Shown here piece by piece: positions 14,380-23,462 of a stretch of DNA of 64,000 bases (position 1 is its first letter; each line of letters begins with the position of its first letter). Source of the DNA: SFHK01 sp045538305 (GTDB taxonomy: Bacteria > Bacillota > Clostridia > Christensenellales > Aristaeellaceae). A program made the position numbers and the translations under genes. The stretch covers positions 1 through 64,000 of the forward strand of contig JAZSRC010000054.1 of the NCBI GenBank assembly GCA_045538305.1, written 5' to 3'. The notes under the pieces are model-generated. The model did not search any database. It saw only the letters and a program-made list of their open reading frames with translations, and was not told where the DNA came from.

Positions 14380-16674
14380 ATGAGACAGGAGATCAAAATC
14401 CTTACGGACTGGTTGTATTACGGAGATGATATTCAGGTAACCCCGCCTAATAATAAAGCCACCGTATACAATCAGGCCAAAACGGAGCGCCGCCTGTATG
14501 GGCCTGCCGCGCGCTGTTTTGACGAAAGCGCCTTTCAGAGAATTGATCTTCCGCACGACGCGCTGATTCAGGATACGCCCTCGCCCGACGAAAATCCGGG
14601 CACGGGGTATTACCGGTATCACAACGCATGGTACAGAAAGCATCTTCTGATCCCCACAGACTGGAAAGGCGGTGTGGTTTCGCTTTTGTTTGAAGGCGCA
14701 GCCACACAGGCTACCGTTTATGTAAACGGCTGCCTGGCCGGGCGCAGTTTTTCCGGATACGCGCCGTTTGAATTGGACATTACCGATTTTGTACTGTTTG
14801 GAGAGGACAACACCATCAGCGTATACCTTGATTCCACTTCAAATGTGGAATGCTGGTGGTATCAGGGTCTGGGTATATACAGAAACGTTACCCTGACCTA
14901 TACCGAATGCGTACATATCCGCCGCGACGGTATTTTCGTAACCCCTGTCAAGAAAGATGACGGAACATGGGCGGTTCCGGTACATGTGGAGATAGAAAAC
15001 GGCGGCTATCACGCCGGATGCGTGGAGGTTACCTGCGAAATTGAGGATGAAAACGGCGTCGTTATCGACTCCGTACGCGACGCCTGCGCCGTTTCTCCCT
15101 ACTCCGAGGCCGTCGTTCCCTTCAGCCTCACCGCAGAAAATCCGGAAATCTGGGACGTATGGAACGCACATATGTATACGGCGCGCGTACGCCTGACTCT
15201 GGGCGATACGCTGCTTGATGAAATGACGGCGCACTTCGGCTTTAGAACCTTCTGCTTTGATCCGAACGACGGATTCCTTTTAAACGGCAGACGCGTTGAG
15301 CTGCAGGGCGTGAATCTGCACGGCGATTTCTCCCTTACCGGTAAGGTTATGCCAGAGGATATCAGCGTATACAGGCTGAAGCTGTTAAAGGAAATGGGCG
15401 TAAATGCCTGCCGTATGGCGCACTATCCCCATGCCGCTCACGAAATGGACGCGCTCGACCGAGAGGGCATGCTTGTTCTTGCGGAAACGCGTTGGTTTTC
15501 ATCGGACGCAGAAAGCATGAAGCAGTGGGAAGCTTTGATTCGCCGCGACAGAAACCATCCATCCGTTATTCTGTGGTCGGCAGGCAATGAGGAAGCCCTG
15601 TTTACCGAGGATCGCGGCGTGCGCATTGCCCGCAAAATGTTCGCCCGCGCCCGCGCAATCGATCCCACCCGTCCCCTCACGGCCGCCGTCGATAAACAGC
15701 CCTCATCGTGCCCGCTGTTTGACGAATGCGACGTGATTACGGTAAACTACAACCTTTCTTCCTACGACGCAATACACGAAAAGTACCCCGACAAAGCCTT
15801 GATTGCCGGCGAATGGTGCGCCGCGCCTACCACGCGCGGATGGTACCAGGCGGACAATCCCGCGCTGGGCCGTACATCCGCATACGACAGCGCCCCCGAC
15901 AACGGCTTTTCGGCAACCCGCGAGTTTACCCATACCTTCATTTCAAAACGCCCGTGGGTGGCCGGCGGGTTCCAGTGGTCGGGTATCGAATACCGCGGAG
16001 AAAGCCTCTGGCCGCGCCTTGCCAGCAGTTCAGGCGCGCTGGATCTGTTCCTGTTCAAAAAGGACGCATTCTACCAGAACCAATCGCACATGCTGAAAAA
16101 GCCGATGATTCACCTGCTCCCGGACTGGAATCAGTCGGTTAAGGAAGGCGAGATTGTCCATGTGTGGGCCTATACCAATTGCGATCAGGCAGAACTTTTC
16201 GTAAATGGAGAAAGCTGCGGCACACGGCGCACGCGCGACGGCATACATGCCGAATGGCTGGTGCCGTATAAGGCGGGCGAAATCCGCGCCATGGGCATAA
16301 ATAACGGGATTCCCGTATGCGGGACTACCGTAAAAACCACGGGCGCCCCCGTTAAGCTGCGCTTCACGAGAAACGATCCGGACGCATGGCTTTTCACGCT
16401 GGAATGCGTAGACGAAGAGGATAATCCGGTGCCGGACGCATCGCCCGAAGTCGTATTCCGTACGCAGGGGCCTGTCAAAATCATAGGAACGGGCTCCGAT
16501 CCTGCCGATCCGATTCCCCCGGCGTCACGCGTTCGCAAAATGTACATGGGAAAAATCGCCGTGTATGCGCAGCCGGTAAGCGGCGAAGGCGTTGGCATTA
16601 TATACGCCAAGACAACGGGAATGGATGAAGCATCCATCCTGATTACCAAATGTATTGATGAAACGGAAGAATAA
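14380..16674 (+). CDS. Glycoside hydrolase family 2 (beta-galactosidase/glucuronidase type)
   Basis: 764 residues, no signal peptide, so probably cytoplasmic. Order: sugar-binding domain (~20-170, with WYRKHLLIP and ATVYVNGCLAGRSFSGYAPF), Ig-like domain (~175-290), TIM barrel (~295-560) and a C-terminal extension with Ig-like folds. The acid/base glutamate is in WSAGNEEA near residue 404 and the nucleophile in LIAGEWC near 478. RMAHYPHA matches the GH2 CHYP-type motif. Aryl- or oligosaccharide specificity cannot be fixed from sequence. It lies directly after an oxidoreductase gene and before a small membrane protein gene. Confidence 0.9.
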   Translation: MRQEIKILTDWLYYGDDIQVTPPNNKATVYNQAKTERRLYGPAARCFDESAFQRIDLPHDALIQDTPSPDENPGTGYYRYHNAWYRKHLLIPTDWKGGVVSLLFEGAATQATVYVNGCLAGRSFSGYAPFELDITDFVLFGEDNTISVYLDSTSNVECWWYQGLGIYRNVTLTYTECVHIRRDGIFVTPVKKDDGTWAVPVHVEIENGGYHAGCVEVTCEIEDENGVVIDSVRDACAVSPYSEAVVPFSLTAENPEIWDVWNAHMYTARVRLTLGDTLLDEMTAHFGFRTFCFDPNDGFLLNGRRVELQGVNLHGDFSLTGKVMPEDISVYRLKLLKEMGVNACRMAHYPHAAHEMDALDREGMLVLAETRWFSSDAESMKQWEALIRRDRNHPSVILWSAGNEEALFTEDRGVRIARKMFARARAIDPTRPLTAAVDKQPSSCPLFDECDVITVNYNLSSYDAIHEKYPDKALIAGEWCAAPTTRGWYQADNPALGRTSAYDSAPDNGFSATREFTHTFISKRPWVAGGFQWSGIEYRGESLWPRLASSSGALDLFLFKKDAFYQNQSHMLKKPMIHLLPDWNQSVKEGEIVHVWAYTNCDQAELFVNGESCGTRRTRDGIHAEWLVPYKAGEIRAMGINNGIPVCGTTVKTTGAPVKLRFTRNDPDAWLFTLECVDEEDNPVPDASPEVVFRTQGPVKIIGTGSDPADPIPPASRVRKMYMGKIAVYAQPVSGEGVGIIYAKTTGMDEASILITKCIDETEE

Positions 16675-16695
16675 ATAGAATAAGGAGAACTCGCT

Positions 16696-16947
16696 ATGAA
16701 CCTGCTGACAAAATTCCTCACCTCCCGCAAAGGAAAAATCGCCATCCTTCTGACGCTCACGCTTCTGTATGCAGCCGGCATTGTTTGCCTGTTTATCAAC
16801 CTTCATCTGGGCGTACTGCTTTGGGCTATGGCAACGCTGCCCAGCCTTCTGATTTTCCTTCACCAGAAACGCATGGAGCGAATCGAACAGCTTCAGAAAG
16901 CGGAAGAGGAATATATCAAGAAGCAGACGGAAGACGAAACTACCTGA
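16696..16947 (+). CDS. Small two-helix membrane protein
   Basis: 83 residues. Two hydrophobic segments (about 16-34 IAILLTLTLLYAAGIVCLF and 38-55) are followed by a charged helical tail of Lys/Glu (EQLQKAEEEYIKKQ). No family is recognised. ATAAGGAGAACTCGCT precedes the ATG, 21 bases after the GH2 stop. A strong terminator follows, making this the last gene of the run that starts at 11395. Confidence 0.65.
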   Translation: MNLLTKFLTSRKGKIAILLTLTLLYAAGIVCLFINLHLGVLLWAMATLPSLLIFLHQKRMERIEQLQKAEEEYIKKQTEDETT

Positions 16948-16985
16948 CCATTGTAAAACAAGAAGCCGTCATAGATTATCCCATA

Positions 16986-17040
16986 AACGCGGTGAACAGG
17001 CGGAAACAAATTCCACCTGTTCACCGCGTTTTTTGTTTTC
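16986..17040 (+). terminator. Strong rho-independent terminator
   Basis: A perfect 15-bp stem (16986-17000 with 17016-17030) encloses a 15-base loop and is followed by TTTTGTTTTC. It separates the plus-strand run from the convergent gene ending at 17119. Confidence 0.92.
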
Positions 17041-17118
17041 CCTGTTTTTGTATGCCGATTGCATTTGTAGTTTATGCGCAAAGCCTGTGAAGCAAAAGAT
17101 ATCATCGGCAGGATCTGT

Positions 17119-19500
17119 TTAGAAATTGACATAAATACGCGCATTTTCATGCGTTGGCGTACTGGTTGTATTTGTTACAAACCGTATGCCTGTATCTGTG
17201 TACCATGCGCCAAACGAATTATTCCCGGTGCTGCGAAATTCGCATGTCGGTCTTGCTGTGCGCAGCAAATCTCCGTTAAGCAACGGACACGTAAACAAAT
17301 ATGACGTATAGCCGGACGCCCCTTCATTCGTGAGCGTAGCTCCGGAGGTAGACGCAATACTACTTGACTGAGCAGGAAGCAGCGTCCATGTAGTTCCGCC
17401 GTCGCTTGTCGTAAAATAAAACGTATATCGAATTCCACTTCGACATTCGTCGGGCTTAGTAAAGGTAAAGCAATAATCTATGTCTTTAATCGGCAGGTTA
17501 TATTCCCGGTACGCCGCAATTCTGTTTGCCGTCAAAGCAGCCAGCACAGATTGCGTGCTGCCATCAAGCGTTTCCGCCTGCAGCATAACATTGCCTCCGA
17601 TCTCGCTTATGCCCTGTATATCGCTTTCTGCGGTTGTGCTGTCCACATATGTTTTATATCCGATAATTGCATGCGGGAGCTTTTCGCGTATGTATAGCCG
17701 GGAATCCTGATTTGTGCTGATAAAGCAGCACGAACCATCGATACCCGCCTGCGTTGCTGCATTAATAACAGCGTCAAGCAGCTCGGTTTGGTGTGTGCCA
17801 TCGTACCCGTCGTTTTTTATATCCAAATATAGGCGCATGCCGTACCGCTTGCATATATCTATGCACTCTGCAAGGGTAGTCAGTCTTACAGGCTGCGTAA
17901 AAAAATTATACATATATTCATACATATTATATTGATAATTTTTTATTTGCACCGCCGTAACGGATGAAATCAGCGTACCGGTGGGCGCATCGGTAAACGT
18001 TGATAGATCTTCACTATGCGCAAGGACGGGAATCCCGTCTGAAGTAAGCCGTATATCAACTTCAGCGGCATGCAATCCGCAATGAGCGGTAAGCAGCAAA
18101 CTTTCTGCGCAGTTGGAAACCAGCCCGCCTACGTTGCCGGTTACGGCTACATATTCAATTTTCCCGCCAAGATCTTTCAAAGCCGTCTGCTTCAGCGCTT
18201 CTACATCAGCTTTAAGCCTGTCTATTTCAATTCCAGATTGCGCGACAAATTTCATACTGCTATAAACCGCCTGCATGTCTGTTTCTGTTACATTGGCATT
18301 ATCTTGTCTTACTACGTTTATATAAAAATAGCTGCCTCGGGTTATTGTCGTATCAATAGTCATCCAATTCAAATACTCAATAGACGTTTTATTTTCGTCC
18401 ATTATTTCACACATATATTTATATGTTGACGGGTCAGGCGCAATAATCTTCATGCCTTTTATAACTTGCATATGTTCGGATAATCCTAGCATTTGAGTAT
18501 TTTGCGTATGTATTCCATTTAGATTACAGCGTTTGCCAAGCAGCAATTCGTATGGTATTTCTACCAGCTTATCATTTTTGAGATTTTCAACTTCCTCCAT
18601 CAGCGTTTCAACGTCCTCTGCGCTACCCGCTCCGATGTTATCACGCGCCTGCGATTTCTGCGCGCTGGTAAGGCTTTGTGCGGTATATAGAACAGAGTCA
18701 GCACCGTTATTAATCTGCGCAGTGGTAGTGCCGTTTTCATCGGTAATGGTAATCAAAGCCCCCTCGGCATTCTGCGAAACAGATGCGACAGGGGAAAACC
18801 CGCCTGCACCGGTATCTCCCTTTGGACCCTCAGGACCCGCATCTCCCTTCGGGCCGGTTGCAGAAACACCGGTATCCTGATACGCGCTTAATTCATCATC
18901 CCATACCGCCCAGGTGCCGTTCTGCGTTACAGACGGCATTTTCTTTGCAGCGGTACGGAATCCCGCTGCCGCCTGATTGGCGCTGTCAGCTGCCGCGATT
19001 GCTGACGCAGCCGCCCGATCTGCGTTTTCAGCCGAGAGATTTGCGCTGTCGCGTGCGCTCAGAACCGTGGATAATTCTCCGTTCAGATAAACAATCATTT
19101 GCTGTACGGCGCTGAGCTCCGACTCTTCATCGGCGCTTGCCGACACATTCAGCCGTTCCTTTACCTGCAAAGCGTAAATGCCGCTTGTCCACATGGGATC
19201 GCCGCCGGTTTCGTTATCCGTAAATCCCTGCAGCTGAAATTGGGTAACGCCCTCTTCAGAAGTGGCCTTTCCGAAAATCTGCCAGTCGATCGTAATCAGA
19301 TCGTCTGTTATCTGTGTGACGGTACAGGGATAAATATCAGTTTCATCCTCTGCGTTTTTGACGTTCACCGTCCAGGATAAAGGGGAAAGGTCATAACCGC
19401 TGTCGTTTCTCGCAACCTGCATCTTCAGTATGTGCGTATAGCTGTCACCCTCCGTAAGCGTTAGTACCGGCGCAGTTCTTCCATGCTTATTGACAATCAT
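17119..19500 (-). CDS. Phage baseplate/tail-like protein with collagen repeats and GDPD-like domain
   Basis: 793 residues. Residues 1-~110 resemble the BppU baseplate upper protein of Firmicutes phages (LTEGDSYTHILKMQVA, TDDLITIDWQ, GIYALQVKERL). An Ala-rich coiled coil (~115-175) leads to collagen-like triplets near 215-235 (GPKGDAGPEGPKGDTG) and a tail-fibre-like linker (SLTSAQKSQARDNIGA). Residues ~440-690 match glycerophosphodiester phosphodiesterases: EVDIRLTSDGIPVLAHSEDL and LYLDIKNDG. The first catalytic HRG is not found; the equivalent strand reads VAVTGN. A BNR-like strand pair (TTSDGGTTW) lies near 710. No signal peptide and no other phage genes nearby. Its ATG overlaps a TGA of a short upstream frame. 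Confidence 0.7.
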   Translation of the reverse strand: MIVNKHGRTAPVLTLTEGDSYTHILKMQVARNDSGYDLSPLSWTVNVKNAEDETDIYPCTVTQITDDLITIDWQIFGKATSEEGVTQFQLQGFTDNETGGDPMWTSGIYALQVKERLNVSASADEESELSAVQQMIVYLNGELSTVLSARDSANLSAENADRAAASAIAAADSANQAAAGFRTAAKKMPSVTQNGTWAVWDDELSAYQDTGVSATGPKGDAGPEGPKGDTGAGGFSPVASVSQNAEGALITITDENGTTTAQINNGADSVLYTAQSLTSAQKSQARDNIGAGSAEDVETLMEEVENLKNDKLVEIPYELLLGKRCNLNGIHTQNTQMLGLSEHMQVIKGMKIIAPDPSTYKYMCEIMDENKTSIEYLNWMTIDTTITRGSYFYINVVRQDNANVTETDMQAVYSSMKFVAQSGIEIDRLKADVEALKQTALKDLGGKIEYVAVTGNVGGLVSNCAESLLLTAHCGLHAAEVDIRLTSDGIPVLAHSEDLSTFTDAPTGTLISSVTAVQIKNYQYNMYEYMYNFFTQPVRLTTLAECIDICKRYGMRLYLDIKNDGYDGTHQTELLDAVINAATQAGIDGSCCFISTNQDSRLYIREKLPHAIIGYKTYVDSTTAESDIQGISEIGGNVMLQAETLDGSTQSVLAALTANRIAAYREYNLPIKDIDYCFTFTKPDECRSGIRYTFYFTTSDGGTTWTLLPAQSSSIASTSGATLTNEGASGYTSYLFTCPLLNGDLLRTARPTCEFRSTGNNSFGAWYTDTGIRFVTNTTSTPTHENARIYVNF

Positions 19501-19608
19501 ACATTCACCGCCTTTTCATCTGATTCGCCATTGTTCACGCCCCATTTATCCGCCTGCACCTTTTTTCCCGTATGCATTTCGCCGCTGTTCGTCAGCATTT
19601 TCAGGCGC

Positions 19609-19644
19609 AAAAAAGGAATGCATACACACCAGTATATGCATTCC
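19609..19644 (-). terminator. Terminator of the caspase-like gene
   Basis: GGAATGCATA and TATGCATTCC form a 10-bp stem; leftward it runs into TTTTTTGCG. The interval 19501-19608 between it and the phage-like gene has a frame of ~35 codons (MLTNSGEMHTGKKV...) whose stop overlaps the next start; I cannot tell whether it is a real truncated gene. Confidence 0.85.
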
Positions 19645-19689
19645 ACAAACAAATATAACTATACGCGAGGGTAGCTTCGAAAAGCCCGT

Positions 19690-22314
19690 CTATTTTGCCC
19701 AGATCACAAACGAACAATTCAGCGGATAAACCTGCGCGTGCTGCTCAAGATCGGGATAACTTTCAAGAACATAGGCTCCGGCATACGTATAGCATTCCTC
19801 AAGCGAGATCCTGTCGTCCTGGTTGGTATCAGCCGGCATGGCATCGCCCTGACTTCCGGTAGTGATGCCGCTTGTGAATAGGCTGATATAGCTGCCATAG
19901 GACTGCTCGTCCTTGCTGGAGGCTGTCATGACGTAATAGGGCGCTTCAGCAAGATTTCCGCTTTTTGCTTTTGGCGCAAAAACAGAAATGATATATTCAT
20001 TCTCGCTTCCTGCGGGCGAAAGCGCATACGTAGCAGATTTTCCTATAAAATTGCCGCTGTAACAAGAGTCGATAATGACAATTTTCCGTCCGGGAATCTG
20101 ATCGAGCTCGTCCTTAAGCACCGATACGCTGAGCGCGCTCCTGTCTACTCCAACAAAGCTGCCGTTTTCGGAGAAGCCGTGCCCGCTGTAATAGAACAAA
20201 GATACATCTGTCGGTTTCGCCTCAGAGAACGTCGACCGGATTTCGGACAGAATTTCGGAAGCGGTGAGGTTCCCTGCGACGGTGACGTCGTAATTGGTGG
20301 AGCCCATACCGGAAAGCATGCTGTTCATGGCATTTCTGTCCGCCTCGCAGCATTCCAGCACGGAAATACCCGCAGTATTGCCCTTGTAGTCGTTTCCGAT
20401 GATCAGCGCCCGATATACCGGCATATTGACCGCGCATACCAAAAACAGCTGATCCTCCGGTACATCTTCAAAAGAGGATGCTTCGTAAGCGCTGATGTAG
20501 ATATTGGCTTTTTCATCCGAAAGCACATCTACATGCGCGTATCCGTCAGCGTCAATATAGGTCTGGACGGAGCAATAATCAGAATACAGTTGATAATCCA
20601 CATTTTCTGCGCCGTTTACGTCAATGGCGAGGGTAAACACATACCGGCTTCCGACATAGGCATCAATGGGGTGATTCCTGTCGTACACCGTCTGATTTCC
20701 GTATATATCCTCCATCACAAAAGAAGCCCTGATTACGGAAAAATCGACAAACTCAAACTGATACGCTTCACTGAAGCTTCCGGCATACATTACCTGATCT
20801 GAAATGATCGCTGCGGCGACGCTGTAGTAATAGGTTTGCTGGTCCTGAAGGCCTGTATCGGTAAATCTGCTTTCGTCTTGCCAAAGGATGAAATCCTCAG
20901 TATTTTCAGCAAAATCGGGATCGGTGGATCTGATTACCATGTACCCGTCCACGCCCTCAACCCTCGTCCATTCTATCTGCGCCTGACCGCGCGCGGCGAA
21001 GGATGCGTTCAGAATTTCAGGAACCTCAATATCGCTGAATTCGCAAAGGTACTCTAAGCCGGTTCCGGCATCGGTTTCGTACAAGATACCGGTCTTTGTT
21101 CCGTACGCGCAGGCATATGGCGTGTACAAATAGATTACCCCGCCCACGACGTCCTTGTCGATATATAAAAGGGTATCCTTGTCGACAACAATGGTCTTTT
21201 CGTTCAAAACGGCGCCGTCCTTAATCGCCCGCCTGGTAAGGCGATATTCTTCCGCATTCTCTACCGCGGACAGACGAATTTTCGGTCTGCAGCCGGCAAC
21301 CGTTTCTATGGATATAATCTCGCACGTTTCGTCCGGAAGGGGATTGTCCGGCTTGTGATCATATGTCCATATACTGCTGCTTTCGCCCATATACGGGCTG
21401 CAGCTGGCGCCTCCCTTATAGGCTCGCACGCGATAATAATACGTTTCATTGGCGATAAGACTGCTGTCAAGGTACTGTGTAACCGAAGGATCATCGACAT
21501 AATAGGTTACATAGTCTCTGATAAAAGCACCGTGTTCGGACCGACAAACTTCATAGCCGGTAACGCCCTCGCAGGCTGTCCATTCAATCAGCGACTGATC
21601 CGCATCGATATAGGTAACGTCTGTAATCTCGGCCGTTGGAATCTTAACGGGAATTACCGAAACCGCGCCGCTGCGCGCGCTTTCCAGCATTTCGCTGTTG
21701 TTGCCAAAAACATAGGCGGAGATTGCAAAATAATAGTTTTTCCCTTCCGTGAAGCCCCCAAATGTACGGCAGAAAACATCCGCATCCGACACATTCATAT
21801 AGCGCTTCGCGTCGCTCATATCCGCACTCAAGCCCATGTACACCATATAGCCCGCAGCCCCTTCGGCCCGTGTCCAATCCAGATGAACGGTGGTTCTTCC
21901 GTTTGAAAATCCGGTCAGAACCGGCGGTTCAAGGTACCTGCTGTCCTCCGGCCGGTATACATAGCACACGCCGTTATCCGCGCAGAATTCGTGCGCATAG
22001 CTTCCATAGGCAACTGTCGCAGTGACTTCCCGCGCGCCTTCAAATGCAGTTTTATCGATATCGGTAAGCGAAACGGGTAGATTAATGGCAGAAACCGGGC
22101 TTTGCGCAAATGCACGAGCACCGATTTTCTCAATTCCCTCCGGAAGTACCACGCGGGTAAGGGCGTCAGTAGCCATAAACGCCTCAGCCTCAATTTCTTT
22201 CGTACCGGAAGGCAAATGAAGAATGCCATCCGCATATGCAGATGACGCCGCGCACGCAATGACAAGCACAAACAACATAAGGCAGATAACTCCCGGTCGA
22301 TATGCCTTCGCCAT
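19690..22314 (-). CDS. Secreted LRR-fibronectin-caspase-like protease
   Basis: 874 residues from ATG 22314; AGGAGG lies 8 bases upstream, and a rival ATG six bases earlier would be too close. A signal peptide (residues ~8-28, ...CAASSAYA) is followed by one or two BspA-type leucine-rich repeats (~30-110: TDALTRVVLPEGIEKIGARAF). About four fibronectin-III-like modules fill ~120-520 (VHLDWTRAEGAAGYMVYMG; IEWTRVEGVDGYMVIRS). From ~630 comes a peptidase C14 caspase/metacaspase domain: RALIIGNDYKG, catalytic His in YYSGHGFSENG (~710), catalytic Cys in IIDSCYSGNF (~749). Near 833 DTNQDDRISLEE is a calcium-binding EF-hand or dockerin-type loop. A large extracellular cysteine protease of unknown target. 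Confidence 0.85.
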   Translation of the reverse strand: MAKAYRPGVICLMLFVLVIACAASSAYADGILHLPSGTKEIEAEAFMATDALTRVVLPEGIEKIGARAFAQSPVSAINLPVSLTDIDKTAFEGAREVTATVAYGSYAHEFCADNGVCYVYRPEDSRYLEPPVLTGFSNGRTTVHLDWTRAEGAAGYMVYMGLSADMSDAKRYMNVSDADVFCRTFGGFTEGKNYYFAISAYVFGNNSEMLESARSGAVSVIPVKIPTAEITDVTYIDADQSLIEWTACEGVTGYEVCRSEHGAFIRDYVTYYVDDPSVTQYLDSSLIANETYYYRVRAYKGGASCSPYMGESSSIWTYDHKPDNPLPDETCEIISIETVAGCRPKIRLSAVENAEEYRLTRRAIKDGAVLNEKTIVVDKDTLLYIDKDVVGGVIYLYTPYACAYGTKTGILYETDAGTGLEYLCEFSDIEVPEILNASFAARGQAQIEWTRVEGVDGYMVIRSTDPDFAENTEDFILWQDESRFTDTGLQDQQTYYYSVAAAIISDQVMYAGSFSEAYQFEFVDFSVIRASFVMEDIYGNQTVYDRNHPIDAYVGSRYVFTLAIDVNGAENVDYQLYSDYCSVQTYIDADGYAHVDVLSDEKANIYISAYEASSFEDVPEDQLFLVCAVNMPVYRALIIGNDYKGNTAGISVLECCEADRNAMNSMLSGMGSTNYDVTVAGNLTASEILSEIRSTFSEAKPTDVSLFYYSGHGFSENGSFVGVDRSALSVSVLKDELDQIPGRKIVIIDSCYSGNFIGKSATYALSPAGSENEYIISVFAPKAKSGNLAEAPYYVMTASSKDEQSYGSYISLFTSGITTGSQGDAMPADTNQDDRISLEECYTYAGAYVLESYPDLEQHAQVYPLNCSFVIWAK

Positions 22315-22381
22315 GCGCATTTCCTCCTGCCTGTATTTTTCCGTATTCTCAGCTGAAAAAGCTGACACTACTTTACTTCAT

Positions 22382-22410
22382 ATATTATCATATTTCACTT
22401 TTACTGTCTA
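22382..22410 (-). promoter_or_regulatory. Candidate promoter of the caspase-like gene
   Basis: Leftward: -35 TAGACA (22405-22410), 17-bp spacer, -10 TAATAT (22382-22387). It is 68 bases before the start codon and after the isomerase terminator. Confidence 0.5.
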
Positions 22411-22419
22411 CTTTTGGAC

Positions 22420-22449
22420 AAAACTTACCGCCGCATGGATATGCGGCGG
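22420..22449 (-). terminator. Terminator of the sugar isomerase gene
   Basis: CCGCCGCAT (22428-22436) and ATGCGGCGG (22441-22449) pair around a 4-base loop; leftward it is followed by TAAGTTTTG. Confidence 0.75.
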
Positions 22450-22483
22450 TAAATATGCCAATGGATATTTTTACAAGTGCCTC

Positions 22484-23305
22484 TTAAAGTCCGATGGATT
22501 TCAGATAGTCAATGGACATTTTGCAGGCCTCAAGCGGCGGACGTCCAACGGACAGATCCTGTTCGACAATAAACCACTCGGCTCCGGATTCGAGGCCGGC
22601 TTCTACGATGGCGGGTACATCCTGGCTGCCGTGTCCGACAGGGCGGAATTCGAAGGCGATTTCGCTGGGATCCGCGGAATCATCCTCCATGCCGATCAGC
22701 GCATAGGGATTTTTACCGCCCTTTACGCCCACATAGTCCTTCAGGTGAACAACCGGGCAGCGACCCGCGTATTTACGGACATAATCGGCGGGATTTTCGC
22801 CTGCGTATTTTACCCAGCAGGTATCGATTTCCGTTTTGAGGGTATCCGCATCGATGGCCTGATAGATAAAGTCGAGGCCGTAGATGCCGGAAATCTTGAT
22901 AAACTCGAAATCATGGTTGTGATACAGAAGCTGGATGCCGGCTTCGCGGCAAAGGCGGCCAAATTTATACATAACCGCAAGCGTGCGGGCGAAATCCTCG
23001 CCGCCGGGACGGCACTTATCGTCCGTGTAGGGGACGGCAATGTACTTAACGCCGATGGTTTTATAATCCGAAATGGTTTTGAACATATCCTGCTCGATTA
23101 CCGCCTGCGGTACGTGTGCGGAAATGCCTACCAAACCGACCTCTGCCAGCGCATCCCTGATTTCCTCGGCAGTATAATCGTACATACCGGCAAATTCCAC
23201 GCCGTCATAGCCCATTTCCTTTACAGCTTTTAAAACGCCTTTAAGATCCTTCTCCGCTTCTTCGCGCGCGGAATAAATCTGATAACCGATCAGCGCCTTT
23301 TTCAT
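22484..23305 (-). CDS. Sugar phosphate isomerase/epimerase (AP_endonuc_2 TIM barrel)
   Basis: 273 residues from ATG 23305, preceded by GAGGAGGAAC; the open frame begins ten codons earlier without a ribosome site. A xylose-isomerase-like TIM barrel is indicated by MKKALIGYQIYSAREEAEKD, YDGVEFAGMYDYTAEEI, LLYHNHDFEF (metal-binding His) and EIDTCWVKYAGENPADYV, CPVVHLKDY and an end with VEQDLS. Family members isomerise or epimerise sugars and inositols such as 2-keto-inositol or tagatose with a divalent metal. It is transcribed alone between two terminators; the substrate is unknown. Confidence 0.87.
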   Translation of the reverse strand: MKKALIGYQIYSAREEAEKDLKGVLKAVKEMGYDGVEFAGMYDYTAEEIRDALAEVGLVGISAHVPQAVIEQDMFKTISDYKTIGVKYIAVPYTDDKCRPGGEDFARTLAVMYKFGRLCREAGIQLLYHNHDFEFIKISGIYGLDFIYQAIDADTLKTEIDTCWVKYAGENPADYVRKYAGRCPVVHLKDYVGVKGGKNPYALIGMEDDSADPSEIAFEFRPVGHGSQDVPAIVEAGLESGAEWFIVEQDLSVGRPPLEACKMSIDYLKSIGL

Positions 23306-23409
23306 GTATGTTCCTCCTCGTTTTATTGCGGGCATATCCGCTTATCAAGCAATTTCAGTGTACACAAACGCCCGCAATTCGTCAATCCATATTTGTGCCG
23401 TGTTTCTAA

Positions 23410-23449
23410 CAAAAACAGCCGCTGCGGAAGGTGTTTTTCCGCAGCAGCC
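23410..23449 (-). terminator. Terminator of the glycogen operon
   Basis: A 13-bp stem (AGCCGCTGCGGAA region with TTCCGCAGCAGCC) followed leftward by TTTTTG, 14 bases past the glgA stop. Confidence 0.88.
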
Positions 23450-23462
23450 ATACAGGCGCGAT

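Noticed and set aside
19500..19608. Short frame MLTNSGEMHTGKKV... upstream of the phage-like gene
   Set aside because: Its stop overlaps the next start, but it has no ribosome site and a competing frame is equally good, so it is not listed as a gene.
22223..23233. 336-codon plus-strand frame opposite the isomerase gene
   Set aside because: Shadow of a clear TIM-barrel enzyme; no start context.
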